A stretch of DNA of 64,000 nt from Streptomyces antimycoticus (GCF_005405925.1 NZ_BJHV01000001.1:682001-746000), one strand, 5' to 3'; numbered from the stretch's first letter, positions 1 to 9,941 are shown. Notes: generated by a model from the sequence alone, not told the origin. Program-made: numbers and translations.

Positions 1-1
1 G

Positions 2-1918
2 ATCCTGTTCAGCCGGATCGGCAGTCCTTATGTCGGCCCTCCCCTCGCCTTCAGCTTCAACACGGCCGAGGGCATGTGTCCGCGGTGCGAGGGGCTCGGC
101 AGGGTCACCGACATCGACATCGCCCAACTCATCGACAGGGAGAAGTCGTTGAAGGAGGGGGCGATCACCGTCCCCGGATTCGAGGTGGACAGCTGGCACT
201 GGCAGGTTATGGCGGCCTCCGGCCTTTTCGACCCCGATATCAGGCTCCGGGACTACTCCCCCGCCCAGTGGGAGGACTTCCTCCACAAACCGGCCACCAA
301 GATCAAGGTGGGGAAGAACAACCTCACCTACGAGGGGCTGGTGACCAAGGTCCGCCGGCTGTACCTCGCGAAGGACCGGGAGGCGATGCAGCCGCGGATG
401 CGGGCGTTCGCCGACCGGGCCATGGCCCTGACCGAGTGCGCCGAGTGTGAGGGCGCCCGGCTGTGCGAGGCCGTCCGGTCCTGCCGGATCGACGGTCGCT
501 CCATCACGGAGTGCTCGGCCCTGCAGATCAGCGATCTGGCGGAGTTCGTGCGCGGGATCCGGCACGATTCCGTCGGACCGGTGCTGGAGAGCCTGCGGGC
601 GCTTCTCGACTCACTGGTCGAGATCGGCCTGGGCTATCTGAGCCTGGACCGGGAGTCCTCCACCCTGTCCGGTGGCGAGGCCCAGCGGGTGCGGATGGTC
701 CGGCATCTGGGCTCCAGTCTGACCGATGTCACCTATGTCTTCGACGAGCCCACGGTGGGCCTGCATCCGCATGACATCGAGCGCATGAACCGTCTGCTGC
801 TCCAGCTGCGGGACAAGGGCAACACGGTGCTCGTCGTGGAGCACAAACCGGAGACCATCCGGATCGCGGACCATGTGGTGGATCTGGGGCCCGGCGCGGG
901 GGTGGCGGGCGGGCGGATCTGCTACCAGGGCGATCTCGCCGGCCTGCGCGCCTCGGACACCCTGACCGGGCGCCATCTGGACCACCGGGTGCGGCTGCGG
1001 GAGACGGTGCGGCAGCCCAGTGGGCAGCTGCCGGTCCGGGGCGCGCGGCTGCACAATCTGCGGGATGTGAGCGTCGACATCCCCCTCGGTGTGCTCACCG
1101 TCGTCACCGGTGTCGCCGGATCGGGCAAGAGCTCCCTGATCCATGGGTCGCTGTCCGGGCGGGAGGAGGTGATCGTCGCCGACCAGTCGGCCATCCGTGG
1201 CTCCCGCCGCAGCAACCCGGCCACCTATACGGGGCTCCTCGATCCGATCCGGGCGGCGTTCGCCAAGGCCAACCACGTCAAACCGGGTCTGTTCAGCGCC
1301 AATTCCGAGGGTGCCTGCCCCCGGTGCAAGGGCATCGGGCTGATCTACACCGATCTCGCGATGATGGCCGAGGTGGCCTCGGTGTGCGAGGACTGCGAGG
1401 GGAAGCGGTTCCGGCCCGAGGTGCTGACGTACCGGCTGCGCGGGCGGAACATCAGCGATGTCCTGGGCATGTCGGTGGCCGAGGCGCGGGAGTTCTTCAC
1501 CGACGGTCAGGCCCGGCCGATCCTGGACCGGCTGGGCGCGGTGGGGCTGGGCTATCTGGGGCTCGGCCAGCCGCTCACCACGCTCTCCGGGGGTGAGCGC
1601 CAGCGGCTGAAGCTGGCCATCCATACGGCGCGGAGCGGTACGACGTACGTCCTGGACGAGCCGACCACCGGACTGCATCTCGCCGATGTGGACCAACTGC
1701 TCGCGCTGCTCGACCGTCTTGTCGACGCGGGCAACACGGTCGTCGTCATCGAGCACCACCAGGCCGTGATGGCCCATGCGGACTGGATCATCGACATGGG
1801 CCCGGGGGCGGGCCATGACGGCGGTCAGGTGGTGTTCACCGGCACCCCCGCCGACCTCGTGGACACCGGCGGCTCCCTCACCGCCGTCCACTTGCGCGAC
1901 TACGTCAAGCGGGCGTGA
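2..1918 (+). CDS. UvrA-like ABC ATPase (5' truncated by window)
   Basis: This encodes a UvrA-family double-ABC protein. The reading frame is open from base 2, before the first ATG at 74, and reads like the inside of a UvrA N-terminal ABC domain, so the start lies outside the window. Seen: two CxxC zinc pairs ([16 protein letters not shown] with CEDCEGKR), two ABC signatures ([16 protein letters not shown]), each followed by a DEPT Walker-B segment, and a Walker [10 protein letters not shown] for the second ABC. It resembles the compact UvrA-like proteins of actinomycetes, some of which (DrrC type) protect DNA from drugs, rather than certainly being the housekeeping excinuclease subunit. It is convergent with the PTS EIIC gene and the two 3' ends overlap slightly. 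Confidence 0.85.
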   Translation: MLFSRIGSPYVGPPLAFSFNTAEGMCPRCEGLGRVTDIDIAQLIDREKSLKEGAITVPGFEVDSWHWQVMAASGLFDPDIRLRDYSPAQWEDFLHKPATKIKVGKNNLTYEGLVTKVRRLYLAKDREAMQPRMRAFADRAMALTECAECEGARLCEAVRSCRIDGRSITECSALQISDLAEFVRGIRHDSVGPVLESLRALLDSLVEIGLGYLSLDRESSTLSGGEAQRVRMVRHLGSSLTDVTYVFDEPTVGLHPHDIERMNRLLLQLRDKGNTVLVVEHKPETIRIADHVVDLGPGAGVAGGRICYQGDLAGLRASDTLTGRHLDHRVRLRETVRQPSGQLPVRGARLHNLRDVSVDIPLGVLTVVTGVAGSGKSSLIHGSLSGREEVIVADQSAIRGSRRSNPATYTGLLDPIRAAFAKANHVKPGLFSANSEGACPRCKGIGLIYTDLAMMAEVASVCEDCEGKRFRPEVLTYRLRGRNISDVLGMSVAEAREFFTDGQARPILDRLGAVGLGYLGLGQPLTTLSGGERQRLKLAIHTARSGTTYVLDEPTTGLHLADVDQLLALLDRLVDAGNTVVVIEHHQAVMAHADWIIDMGPGAGHDGGQVVFTGTPADLVDTGGSLTAVHLRDYVKRA

Positions 1919-3557
1919 ACCCCCTCGCCCCGGTGGTCCTGTCCCGTCCCGGGCCGTCCCGGGCCGACGGCTCGGGACGGGACCACCGGGGCGCCCTCGC
2001 TGCCTCAGGCGGCGGGCGGGGTGCGGGAGCGCCCGCGGGCGGCGGGATCTTGGCGTACGCGGCCGTGGTGGTACCCGCCTCGGCGGGCGCCGCCACGCTC
2101 TCGCGCGGCATCAGGGCGTCGCGCGCCGCGCCCGGGTCCCAGCCGGTGTCGACCACCCGCTTCTGCACCAGGATCGCGCCTCCGAGAACGGCGAGGCCGA
2201 GCAGCACGATGATGACGAGTCCGGCGGCGCCACCGGCCTTGCCCGCGTTGCCGATGAGCGCGCCGAACCAGCCGAAGTCGGCGTCGCCGAAGGTGGTGTT
2301 CTGATCGCCGAACGCGCCGAGCACCTTGAGCAGCAGGGCGGGGAGGAAGGTGATGAGCAGGCCGTTGAGGAACGCCCCCACGACCGCGCCGCGCCGGCCG
2401 CCGGTCGCGTTGCCGTAGACCCCGGCCGCGCCGCCGGTGAAGAAGTGCGGCACCAGACCGGGCAGCACCAGGGCGAGGCCGAAGGCCGGGTTGAAGATCC
2501 AAGTGAGCAGGGCCAGGCCGATCAGGCCGCCGGTGAAGCTGGAGATGAAGCCGATCAGCACCGCGTTCTGCGCGTACGGGAAGACGATGGGCGCGTCCAG
2601 CGCGGGCAGGGCGCCGGGGACGACCTTCTGCGCGATCCCCTGGAAGGCGGGGACGAGCTCGCCGAGGATCGTACGGACGCCGAAGAGGATCACCGCGACC
2701 GCGATGCCGAACTGCAGCCCCTGCATCACGGACTGCATCAGGTAGTTCCCGGTGCCGGTGGCCACCGTGCCGGTGCCCGTGGCGAATGCCTTGAAAGCGG
2801 TCTTCTGTCCCTCCTTGACGAGCAGGAGGACGGCCATGACCAGGTAGATCAATAGCATCGACAGGGCGGTGGCCACCATCGAGTCGCGCAGGAACCGCAG
2901 CCCCTCGGGGAGCTTCATCTCCTCGGTGGAGCGGCTGCGCTTGCCGACCACCCGTCCGGTCGCGCCCGCCACGATGTATCCGGCCGTGCCGAAGTGGCCG
3001 ATGGCGACGGTGTCGCTGCCGGTGACGCGCTTGGTCCAGGGGTGGGCGAAGGCGGGCATCGCGACCAGCATGATGCCCAGCAGCACACCGCCGACGGCCA
3101 CCACGGCGACGGTCGAGCGGCCGCCGTTGGCCAGGACCACGGTGAGCAGCGTGGCCATGAAGAGCATGTGGTGCCCGGTCAGGAAGACATAGCGGAGCGG
3201 GGTGAACCGGGCCAGCAGCAGGCTGACCACGAAGCCCAGGATCATCAGCCAGGCGACCCGTGAGCCGAATTGGTCCTGGGCGATGCCGACGATGGCCTCG
3301 TTGGTGGGGATGACGCCGTGGGCGCCGGTGACGCCCTGGATCATGGTCCCCAGCGGGTCGAGGGAGGCGGTGACCAGTCCCGCTCCCGCGCCGATCAGCA
3401 GAAAGCCGAGGGTCGCCTTGATGGCGCCGCCGATGATCTGCCCGGTGCTCTTCTTCATCGCGATGAGTCCGACGGCGGTGATGATGCCGATCAGATACGC
3501 GGGCTCGCTCAGAATCTCATTGACGAGAAACGTGGCAAGGGTGACAAACCAGCCCAT
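1905..3557 (-). CDS. PTS ascorbate-type permease EIIC (UlaA family)
   Basis: A polytopic membrane permease of the ascorbate/galactitol-type PTS EIIC family (UlaA-like), which would import and phosphorylate a sugar acid or polyol with the EIIA-EIIB protein encoded just upstream. Seen: about ten to twelve hydrophobic segments over the first ~450 residues and conserved stretches such as [11 protein letters not shown] and [12 protein letters not shown]. The start is ATG with AGAGGAAG upstream. The 550 residues exceed the family's usual ~460-490; the extra Pro/Arg-rich tail reads through a terminator hairpin. One extra base in the GGGG run at 2018-2021 would stop the frame at 2005, ahead of the hairpin, so the tail is probably not native. 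Confidence 0.85.
   Translation of the reverse strand: MGWFVTLATFLVNEILSEPAYLIGIITAVGLIAMKKSTGQIIGGAIKATLGFLLIGAGAGLVTASLDPLGTMIQGVTGAHGVIPTNEAIVGIAQDQFGSRVAWLMILGFVVSLLLARFTPLRYVFLTGHHMLFMATLLTVVLANGGRSTVAVVAVGGVLLGIMLVAMPAFAHPWTKRVTGSDTVAIGHFGTAGYIVAGATGRVVGKRSRSTEEMKLPEGLRFLRDSMVATALSMLLIYLVMAVLLLVKEGQKTAFKAFATGTGTVATGTGNYLMQSVMQGLQFGIAVAVILFGVRTILGELVPAFQGIAQKVVPGALPALDAPIVFPYAQNAVLIGFISSFTGGLIGLALLTWIFNPAFGLALVLPGLVPHFFTGGAAGVYGNATGGRRGAVVGAFLNGLLITFLPALLLKVLGAFGDQNTTFGDADFGWFGALIGNAGKAGGAAGLVIIVLLGLAVLGGAILVQKRVVDTGWDPGAARDALMPRESVAAPAEAGTTTAAYAKIPPPAGAPAPRPPPEAARAPRWSRPEPSARDGPGRDRTTGARGFTPA
1927..1992. terminator. strong bidirectional hairpin terminator
   Basis: A long inverted repeat: GCCCCGGTGGTCC at 1927-1939 is matched by its complement ending at 1992, and the stem continues as TCCCGTCCCG/CGGGACGGGA with one small bulge. 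It lies between the convergent UvrA-like and PTS EIIC genes and would end both transcripts. It falls inside the last codons of the EIIC frame as sequenced, which is odd for a terminator. Confidence 0.8.
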
Positions 3558-3580
3558 GGTGCTTCCTCTGTCCCCGTCGT

Positions 3581-4450
3581 TCAGACGTCGTACGTGTCCC
3601 GGAGCACCGCGTCCACCTCGGCGGTGCTGGTGAAGTCCTGGACGACCTTCACGGGCCGTCCCACATCCCCGAGGGTCCTGGCGATCTCACGGGAGGTGAG
3701 CAGGGCCACGGCCTCGGACGCCTTGCCCTTCGCGGAGATGGTGTCCGTGGCCTCCACGGTGACGAACCTGGACCACCCCCAGCGGTCCAGCACCTGCTCC
3801 AGGGTGTTCTTGAGGAACAGGCTGGTGCCCACGCCGTTGCCACAGACCGTGAGGATCTTGTGCCGCGAGACCGCACGGGGTGCGGAGGCGGTGGGCGGCC
3901 CGGGGGTGGTGGAGGCTTCGGGAGCGGTGGACGCCTCGGGGGCGTCGGTCGGCCCGGACTTCTCGGAGCCGTCCTTCGGCCGCTCCCCCGCCAGCACGGC
4001 GTGCAGCGCCTTCGGGGTGGGCGCCTCGGCCAAGGCGGCGGCGGTGGCGGGGTCTCCCAGAAGCCGCGCCAGGCTCCCCATCGCCGAGGTGTGCGCGGCG
4101 GAGTCCTGGGCGGCCAGGGCGACGACGAGGGTGACGGGGTCGTTGGACTCATGCCCGAATTCCACCGGCTCGGCGAGCCGGACCCAGGACATCCCAGTCC
4201 TGAGCACCGCCGGGGACGGCCGGGAGTGGGCGAACGCGACCCCCGGGGCGATGACGATGTACGGCCCGTTCTCCTCGACGTTGGCGACCATCTCGCCGGT
4301 GTACTCGTCGGTGGTGGCGCCGGTTTCCACCATGAGCCGGCCGGCCGCGCCTATCGCCTCACGCCAGTCGGCCGCCCGGACGTCGAGCCGGACGGCTTCG
4401 ACGGGCAGCAGGTCTTTCAGGTCTTCCATGCAGGTCATCATGCCTGACAT
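3581..4450 (-). CDS. fused PTS EIIA-EIIB protein, ascorbate type
   Basis: A two-domain phosphocarrier. Residues ~8-150 form a fructose/mannitol-like EIIA domain with the phospho-acceptor histidine in GVAFAHSRP (His75). After a Pro/Ala/Ser linker (~155-195) comes an EIIB domain with the P-loop cysteine in ILTVCGNGVGTS. It would take phosphate from HPr and pass it to the substrate carried by the EIIC encoded 23 bp downstream. Met1 and the in-frame Met8 (start of MEDLKDLLP) are both possible starts; neither has a clear ribosome site. The stop of the upstream MFS gene is only 7 bp away, so MFS, EIIAB and EIIC probably share a transcript. Confidence 0.85.
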   Translation of the reverse strand: MSGMMTCMEDLKDLLPVEAVRLDVRAADWREAIGAAGRLMVETGATTDEYTGEMVANVEENGPYIVIAPGVAFAHSRPSPAVLRTGMSWVRLAEPVEFGHESNDPVTLVVALAAQDSAAHTSAMGSLARLLGDPATAAALAEAPTPKALHAVLAGERPKDGSEKSGPTDAPEASTAPEASTTPGPPTASAPRAVSRHKILTVCGNGVGTSLFLKNTLEQVLDRWGWSRFVTVEATDTISAKGKASEAVALLTSREIARTLGDVGRPVKVVQDFTSTAEVDAVLRDTYDV

Positions 4451-4457
4451 GTCTCTG

Positions 4458-5666
4458 TCACACAGCCCCCGGGGGCAGATCCGGAACGACAGCCTCCGTA
4501 TCGTCCGGCAAGCATACGAACACCAGAGCCGCGAGTGCCTCGCACCCCCCTGCGGCCACCAGGGCGCCCGGCAGCGACCAGGTGGCGAGCGGACCGGCGA
4601 AGGCCGCGCCCACCGCGAAGCCGGTGATCTTCAGGCTGGCTCCGGTGGTGAAGACCTGGCCGCGCAGCCGCTCGGGCGCCTCCCGGTGGCGCACCGCGAA
4701 CAGGGCCGTGAGCTGGGGGCCCTCGGCGGCCCCGGCGAGCAGCATGGCGGCGATCAGCGCGACCGGGTGGCCGGTGGCCGCGAGCAGGGGCGCGAGGGCG
4801 AGGAGCAGGGCTCCGCCGAGGAGCACGGTGTCCGGACGCGGCGGGCGGGGGCGGCGGGCGAGGACCGCGTTGGCCACAAGGGCGGATGCGGCGGTGGCGG
4901 ACAGCAGCAGGGCGCCGCGGTCGGCGCCGCCAAGCACGGCCGCGCCGAGGAGCGGACAGCAGATGAGCAGCGCGCCCTGGCCGACACAGGAGACGACAGA
5001 GGTGGCGGTGGCCCGGGCCAGGGGCCGGTTGCGGCCGATGGCGCGCACCCCGGCGGTGAGATCGGCGACGACCGACGTGGCCGGCGGCGGGGCCGGTCCG
5101 GGCCGCGGCGGCGTGGGGAGCGCCCAGGCGGCGGGCAGCGCGAGGCCGATCAGGGCGATGGACACCGCCACGGCGGCGGGCGCCCCGGCCGTTCCCGCGA
5201 CGGTCCCGGCGAGTGCGGGCCCCACCAGCGCGGCGAGGCTGAAGGTCATCGCGTCGAGCGCGTTGGCCCGGGGCAGGGCCCGCGGCGGTGCCACCCGCGG
5301 CAGCTGGGAGGTCCATCCGCCGGACAGGGCCGGTCCCAGCAGCCCCGCGCCCACCGCGAGAAGAACCGTGAGGGCGAACGGCAGCCGCCCCAGGCCCAGG
5401 AGGATCGCGGTCAGCGCCACCGCGTAGAGCGCGAGTGCCGCGGCCAGCAGCCGGCCCGGCCGGGCGGAGCGGTCGAGCAGCACCCCGAAGAGCGGTCCGC
5501 CGACCGCCGCCGCGACCATGATGCCCGCCAGCAGCGACGAGCCCGAGGAGGCCGAACCGGTGAGCGCCGGTCCGGCCAGCAGCAGCGCGGGCCCGGACAT
5601 CTCGTCCCCCGCGCGGGCGGCGGCCGCCCCGCCCAGATAGCACTCCATCGCGTAACGCCCTGGCAT
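4458..5666 (-). CDS. MFS transporter
   Basis: A roughly 400-residue major facilitator protein with about twelve hydrophobic segments and a family motif-A-like loop FGVLLDRSARPGR after the second helix. The frame extends to a TTG at 5693, but the ATG at 5664-5666 is preferred because 5675-5713 forms an operator. No strong Shine-Dalgarno site is visible. It begins the leftward operon that continues into the PTS genes and is divergent from a CGNR-type regulator, which may control it. Substrate unknown; the RARAGDEM-type N-terminus is common among actinobacterial drug/metabolite exporters. Confidence 0.75.
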   Translation of the reverse strand: MPGRYAMECYLGGAAAARAGDEMSGPALLLAGPALTGSASSGSSLLAGIMVAAAVGGPLFGVLLDRSARPGRLLAAALALYAVALTAILLGLGRLPFALTVLLAVGAGLLGPALSGGWTSQLPRVAPPRALPRANALDAMTFSLAALVGPALAGTVAGTAGAPAAVAVSIALIGLALPAAWALPTPPRPGPAPPPATSVVADLTAGVRAIGRNRPLARATATSVVSCVGQGALLICCPLLGAAVLGGADRGALLLSATAASALVANAVLARRPRPPRPDTVLLGGALLLALAPLLAATGHPVALIAAMLLAGAAEGPQLTALFAVRHREAPERLRGQVFTTGASLKITGFAVGAAFAGPLATWSLPGALVAAGGCEALAALVFVCLPDDTEAVVPDLPPGAV

Positions 5667-5674
5667 GCGGATCA

Positions 5675-5713
5675 CGTTACGGAGGTAACGCAAATGTTCG
5701 CCAGGTGCGTTAC
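5675..5713. promoter_or_regulatory. divergent operator with GTTAC/GTAAC half-sites
   Basis: The spacer between the MFS and CGNR genes holds CGTTAC (5675-5680), then GTAACGCA (5685-5692), and a perfect inverted copy TGCGTTAC (5706-5713). The overlapping palindromes sit where both promoters must lie and end 9 bp before the CGNR GTG start. Likely binding site of the neighbouring regulator (inference). Confidence 0.6.
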
Positions 5714-5722
5714 ATTGGCGTC

Positions 5723-6298
5723 GTGTCGCCCCCCTCGAACGACGACCGGTCCACCCGGCTTTCGGTGCGGGACACCGCCCGGCGCACCGCCGCCCTCGTC
5801 AACGCCCTGACGGCGGAGCCGAGCCCTGACCCCCACGCGATCGCCGGGATCCTGCTCGACCACGGCGAACCCGGCCCGGTCGAGCTCACCGCCGGCGATG
5901 TCGCGGGCATGCGCACCGCCGCGCTGCGGCTGCGCGAGGTGTTCGCCGCCGAGCATGTCGACGAAGCCGCCGAAGTGCTGAACCGGCTGCTGCGGGAGGG
6001 CACGGGTCCGCTCCGGCTCAGCTCGCACGACGGCCGTTCGCCCTGGCATCCGCACCTGGACAGCGATGACGAGGCGCCCTGGGGCGAGTGGTTCCTCGCC
6101 TCCTCGTGCATGGCGCTGACCGTGCTGATCTGGGACGGTCAGCGCCCGCCCGGCGGCCTGTGCTCCTCCTCCGGCTGTGGCGATGTCTTCCTCACCGTGG
6201 GCAGCGGACCGGAGCGCCGCTACTGCTCACGCCGGTGCGCGACCCGTGAGCGGGTGGCCGCCCACCGGCGCGCCAAGGCCGGGCCCCGATCCCCGTAA
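5723..6298 (+). CDS. CGNR zinc-finger transcriptional regulator (ABATE domain)
   Basis: A stress-type regulator with the ABATE N-terminal domain (begins RLSVRDTARRTAALVNALT) and a C-terminal CGNR-like zinc finger: C-x4-C (CSSSGCGD), then RYCSRRCATRERVAAHR. The family is predicted to bind ligand with the N-terminal domain and DNA through the finger. The GTG at 5723 is chosen: the frame can extend to 5705, but that would translate through the operator. No ribosome site precedes it, so a leaderless transcript is possible. It probably regulates itself and the divergent MFS-PTS operon. Confidence 0.75.
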   Translation: MSPPSNDDRSTRLSVRDTARRTAALVNALTAEPSPDPHAIAGILLDHGEPGPVELTAGDVAGMRTAALRLREVFAAEHVDEAAEVLNRLLREGTGPLRLSSHDGRSPWHPHLDSDDEAPWGEWFLASSCMALTVLIWDGQRPPGGLCSSSGCGDVFLTVGSGPERRYCSRRCATRERVAAHRRAKAGPRSP

Positions 6299-6322
6299 GA
6301 GGCCCGGGCGGCACCGGGCGGG

Positions 6323-7912
6323 TCAGCCGGTGTGCATCGCGTACGGCAGGTCCCCCCGCGTGGGGTCCTGGGCATGCCGGGCCCGCCGTCCGGTACGGGA
6401 GCCGAGCCAGCCGAGCAGAAACCCGGCGGGAATGGTGATCAGACCCGGGTTGCGGAGCGGGAACCAGTGGAAGTCGCGCTCGGGGAAGACCGCGAGCGGG
6501 TTGCCGGAGATCGCCGGGGAGAAGGCCATGGTCACGGCGGTGAGGAGGAGTCCTCCGTACAGCGCCCAGCGCAGTCCGTTCACCGTGAAGCCGCGCCACA
6601 GGGTGCCGTAAAGCACGATCGGCAGCAGGGCCGAGGCGGCGGCCGCGAAGGTGAAGGAGATCAGGACCTGCCGGTTCCAGTGCTGGGTCACGATGGCGAG
6701 GACGACGGCCACGACCCCGACGATCACGATGGCCGTCCGGGCGGCGGCCAGCTCCCGGTTCGCCGAGAGCCTGCCCTTGAAGACGACCTTGGCCAGGACG
6801 TCATGGGCGAGGGAGGCCGCGGCGGCCAGGGTGAGTCCGGCGACCGCCGCGAGGGTGGTGGCGACGACCGCGCAGGCCACCACGGAGAAGAGCAGGCTGC
6901 GGTGGGCCTCCTGCGCCGCCGGGTCCAGGGCGAGGGTCAGCAGCAGCAGCGAGTCGCTGCCGGTGGGGTCGGAGGCGCGCAGGGCGCGGGCGCCGACGAC
7001 GGCGGTGGCTCCGGCGCCCACGATCACGATCAGCCCGAGGATGGTGGTGACCGCGCCCACCGCCCAGGTGGTGGCGGCGCGGGCGGCCCGCATGCCGCGG
7101 ATCGGGTGGAGCCGCATGGTGAGATGCGGCATGCAGGCCGCGCCGACGGCGAGGGTGAGCTGGACGCTGATGACATCCAGGCGGCCGCTGAGGGAGTCGC
7201 CGTACTGGCGGCCGGACTGCCAGAAGCCGTCGCCGTAGCCGCTGGCGTCGGCCGCGGCGTCGAAGAGGGTGAACGGGTTCCAGGAGAAGCGCTTCAGTAC
7301 CAGAGCGGCCAGCAGGACGAACGCGGCGAGCAGCAGCACCGTCTTGAGGATCTGGATGAATCCGGTGCCCTTCATCCCGCCGAGGGCGGCGTAACACACC
7401 ATGAGCGAGCCGATGAAGACGGTGCAGCCGGTGACCGCGCCGCTTCCCGGGATGCCGAGCAGCACCGCCAGCATGGCGCCGGCGCCGTTGAGCTGGACCA
7501 GCAGCAGCGGCATGACGACCACCAGCACCACGACGGCGGTGCCGATGCGGGCGGGGCGTTCGCTCAGCCGCTCGGAGAGGACGTCGCCGAGGGTGAACCG
7601 CCCCCGTCCGCACAGCGGTCCGGAGAGGACCAGCATGAACAGCAGGATGGAGAGCACGGTGGACGAGGCGATGAGCACCCCGTCGAATCCGGCCAGCGCG
7701 ATGGTGCCGGTGGTGCTGAGCACGGTGGCGGCGGAGATGTAGTCACCCGCGATGGCCAGGCCGTTCTGCATCGGGCTGAGCGAGCCGGTGCCGAGGTAGA
7801 ACTCGGTGGGGTCGTCATTGCCGGTGGCCGCGAGGATGCACAGCAGGAACGAGATGGCCATGAAGCCCGCGAAGAGCACGAACGCGAGCGTTCTGGGATC
7901 GAGGAAGCTCAC
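6323..7912 (-). CDS. sodium/solute symporter (acetate permease ActP-like)
   Basis: A sodium:solute symporter family protein of 529 residues, close to the ActP cation/acetate symporters, with about thirteen hydrophobic segments and conserved stretches such as GDYISAATVLSTTG and GGMKGTGFIQI. It would import short-chain monocarboxylates such as acetate or pyruvate. The start is a GTG at 7910-7912 overlapping the upstream gene's TGA (GTGA). An open frame reaches 8404 but that part is the DUF485 gene in another phase. The pair DUF485-ActP is a known operon arrangement. Confidence 0.85.
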   Translation of the reverse strand: MSFLDPRTLAFVLFAGFMAISFLLCILAATGNDDPTEFYLGTGSLSPMQNGLAIAGDYISAATVLSTTGTIALAGFDGVLIASSTVLSILLFMLVLSGPLCGRGRFTLGDVLSERLSERPARIGTAVVVLVVVMPLLLVQLNGAGAMLAVLLGIPGSGAVTGCTVFIGSLMVCYAALGGMKGTGFIQILKTVLLLAAFVLLAALVLKRFSWNPFTLFDAAADASGYGDGFWQSGRQYGDSLSGRLDVISVQLTLAVGAACMPHLTMRLHPIRGMRAARAATTWAVGAVTTILGLIVIVGAGATAVVGARALRASDPTGSDSLLLLTLALDPAAQEAHRSLLFSVVACAVVATTLAAVAGLTLAAAASLAHDVLAKVVFKGRLSANRELAAARTAIVIVGVVAVVLAIVTQHWNRQVLISFTFAAAASALLPIVLYGTLWRGFTVNGLRWALYGGLLLTAVTMAFSPAISGNPLAVFPERDFHWFPLRNPGLITIPAGFLLGWLGSRTGRRARHAQDPTRGDLPYAMHTG

Positions 7913-8259
7913 CCCTCCCCCTCCCCCGTCGTGCCGGTGGACCGGCGATGGGCCCGGGCCAGGACGGTGAGCAGCACCGCCGTATCCAGGCCGATCAGCA
8001 TGGCGCCCACGGTGAACCCGCCGCCCGCGCCGAGGTTGACGACGCCTTCGGCGGCACAGTTCACCACCACGGCGGCCACATGACAGGCGAGCGCGGTACA
8101 GGCGGCCCGCGCCGGCCAGGGCCACGGCCGCTGCCACGGTGTGCGCCGCGCCGGCGGAGGCGGGGCCGTGGGGCGGGGCGGCATGGTGACGGTGCGGCGC
8201 ATGGTGCGGGGCTCGACGGGCGCAACGGACGCGCGCCAGGGCTGGTCGTAGTCGGGCAT
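7909..8259 (-). CDS. DUF485-like small membrane protein
   Basis: A 116-residue protein with a charged N-terminus (MPDYDQPWR) and two hydrophobic helices at about 50-70 and 82-102, the layout of DUF485 proteins encoded with acetate/SSS permeases. The ATG at 8257-8259 has AAGGAG just upstream. It is translationally coupled to the symporter by a 4-bp overlap. The Pro/Ala/Arg-rich stretch at residues ~20-45 looks unstructured. Its role is probably as an accessory subunit of the permease; the mechanism is not known. Confidence 0.65.
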   Translation of the reverse strand: MPDYDQPWRASVAPVEPRTMRRTVTMPPRPTAPPPPARRTPWQRPWPWPARAACTALACHVAAVVVNCAAEGVVNLGAGGGFTVGAMLIGLDTAVLLTVLARAHRRSTGTTGEGEG

Positions 8260-8427
8260 GTCGCGGCTCCTTGTGCGGGTTCCGCCCCATGTCACAGGGG
8301 CGGAATCGCCACGACAGCAGGTCAGCGCGGTCGCGTACAGCCCAACCGGCGGACCGTGTGACGGGTGCACATGATCGGCCGAGGGCCGTTGTGCACGCCC
8401 ACATCGCCTCAGGCCGAGGGGTGCTTC

Positions 8428-9729
8428 TCAGGGCGTCAGCAGCCGGTGCGCGGACAGTGCGAGCGACAACTCCATGACCTCTCGGGGGTGGTCCAGCGAA
8501 CGCCCGGTCAACTGCTCATAGCGGCGGAGCCGGTTGAGCACCGTGTTGCGGTGGCAGAACAGCAGCTCGCCCGCGCGGCGCGCGGATCCCCCGCCCTCCA
8601 GCCAGGCGGCCAGCGTCGTCAGCAGCATCTCCCGGTCGGCGGACTCCAGCGCCAGGACCGGTCCGAGCATCCGGTCGGCGAGCGCGGCGCCGAGGTCCGG
8701 GCAGGACACCACCAGCGCCTCCGGATAGCGCTCGTCGAGCAGCGCCGCCTCCCCGGCCGCCGGCCGGGTGCGCAGCGCCGTATCGGCGAGCCGGCGGGCC
8801 GTGTTCACCGCGGCGAGACCGGACACGGCGGGGCTGACCCCGGCCCGTGCGCCGGGCGGCACCTCCAGCCCGCGCACCAGCCCCTGCGCGCCGGCGTCGC
8901 CGAGCAGCACGATGGCGTGGGCGGTGCCCTCCGCCGTATGCCAGACCGTACGAAGTCCCGCGCACACCGCGGTGGGATGCGGCGCCCTGGCCGAGGCGTC
9001 GGCGTCCTCCAGCGCCACGACCGCGTAACGCCCCCGCTCGGGCAGGCCGAGGACCTCCTCCGCCTCGGGGAAGTCGCTCACCCGGGCGGTGCCGTCGAGC
9101 AGGGCCGCGACGATGATCCGGTAGCGGTTCTCCCGGTGCCAGGAGAGCTGCCGCTCGACCTCCTGATACGCCGTGGCGACGAGGGTGCAGTGCTCGTCGA
9201 CGAAGTTCCATACGTCGGCGGCGACATGGACCAGCGACTGGGCGCCCAGCGGGTCCTCCTTCGAGGCGGTCTCCAGGAGCTGCTCCCATACGACGGTGCA
9301 GCCGATGCGATACGCGTGCAGCAGCGCGTCCAGCGGAAATCCCTGGGCTGCCCGGTCGGTGCCGATCCGCCACGCGCACGACCTGGCCGATTCGCGCGTC
9401 TCCTTCGGGTGCACCAGCGAGCGCACATTGTTGCTGAGCGAGTCGTGGACCTCCCGCCACACCTCATGCGGGTCGAGGGACGGCGACCGGTAGACGGGCT
9501 CCCGCTCCTTCATCAGCGCGACGATACGGTCCGCCAGCCGGGGCACCTCCTCCATGAGCACCCGGGCGGCCCGGTGCAGCAGCGCCACGGTCTCGGCATC
9601 CGCCCGCGACCGGATCGGCGGACGGGCGGCGGGCATCCGGGGCGGCGTCCGCACCCGGTCGGCGGACAGGCGGGGGGCCGGGCGACCCATGGCGGGGACG
9701 GAAGCGCGGGAGCCGGTGACTGGGTGCAT
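8428..9729 (-). CDS. PucR-family transcriptional regulator
   Basis: A 433-residue regulator with a C-terminal PucR helix-turn-helix (ELLFCHRNTVLNRLRRYEQLTGR), a central GGDEF-like/CdaR region, and an N-terminal sensory region. The start ATG at 9727-9729 has GGAGGAA upstream; the frame extends a few codons further without a better site. PucR proteins usually activate purine, amino-acid or carbon-source catabolic genes. The neighbouring DUF485-symporter pair downstream on the same strand is the obvious candidate target. Confidence 0.85.
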   Translation of the reverse strand: MHPVTGSRASVPAMGRPAPRLSADRVRTPPRMPAARPPIRSRADAETVALLHRAARVLMEEVPRLADRIVALMKEREPVYRSPSLDPHEVWREVHDSLSNNVRSLVHPKETRESARSCAWRIGTDRAAQGFPLDALLHAYRIGCTVVWEQLLETASKEDPLGAQSLVHVAADVWNFVDEHCTLVATAYQEVERQLSWHRENRYRIIVAALLDGTARVSDFPEAEEVLGLPERGRYAVVALEDADASARAPHPTAVCAGLRTVWHTAEGTAHAIVLLGDAGAQGLVRGLEVPPGARAGVSPAVSGLAAVNTARRLADTALRTRPAAGEAALLDERYPEALVVSCPDLGAALADRMLGPVLALESADREMLLTTLAAWLEGGGSARRAGELLFCHRNTVLNRLRRYEQLTGRSLDHPREVMELSLALSAHRLLTP

Positions 9730-9941
9730 GAACGTTCCTCCACCTGTGACGGGCAATGCGCAGCTCGACGCGGCAGCGTGAGGCCACGGCCAGGTTTGAT
9801 ACCAGAGCCTGCCCCGCTATTGCACCATCGACATACCGGCGGGTCGGTCGCTTCCACGAATTCTCCTGTGTGCCCGGCCGGTAGTGGCTCGTCATCGACG
9901 AGGGACGGTTCGACATGTCGGTCGCCGGTCCGGGGCTGCGC

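Noticed and set aside
3270..5810. 846-codon open frame on the plus strand
   Set aside because: It is antisense to the PTS and MFS genes; its composition (runs of Gly/Arg/Gln/His) is typical of a GC-rich shadow frame, and the minus-strand proteins have clear family motifs.
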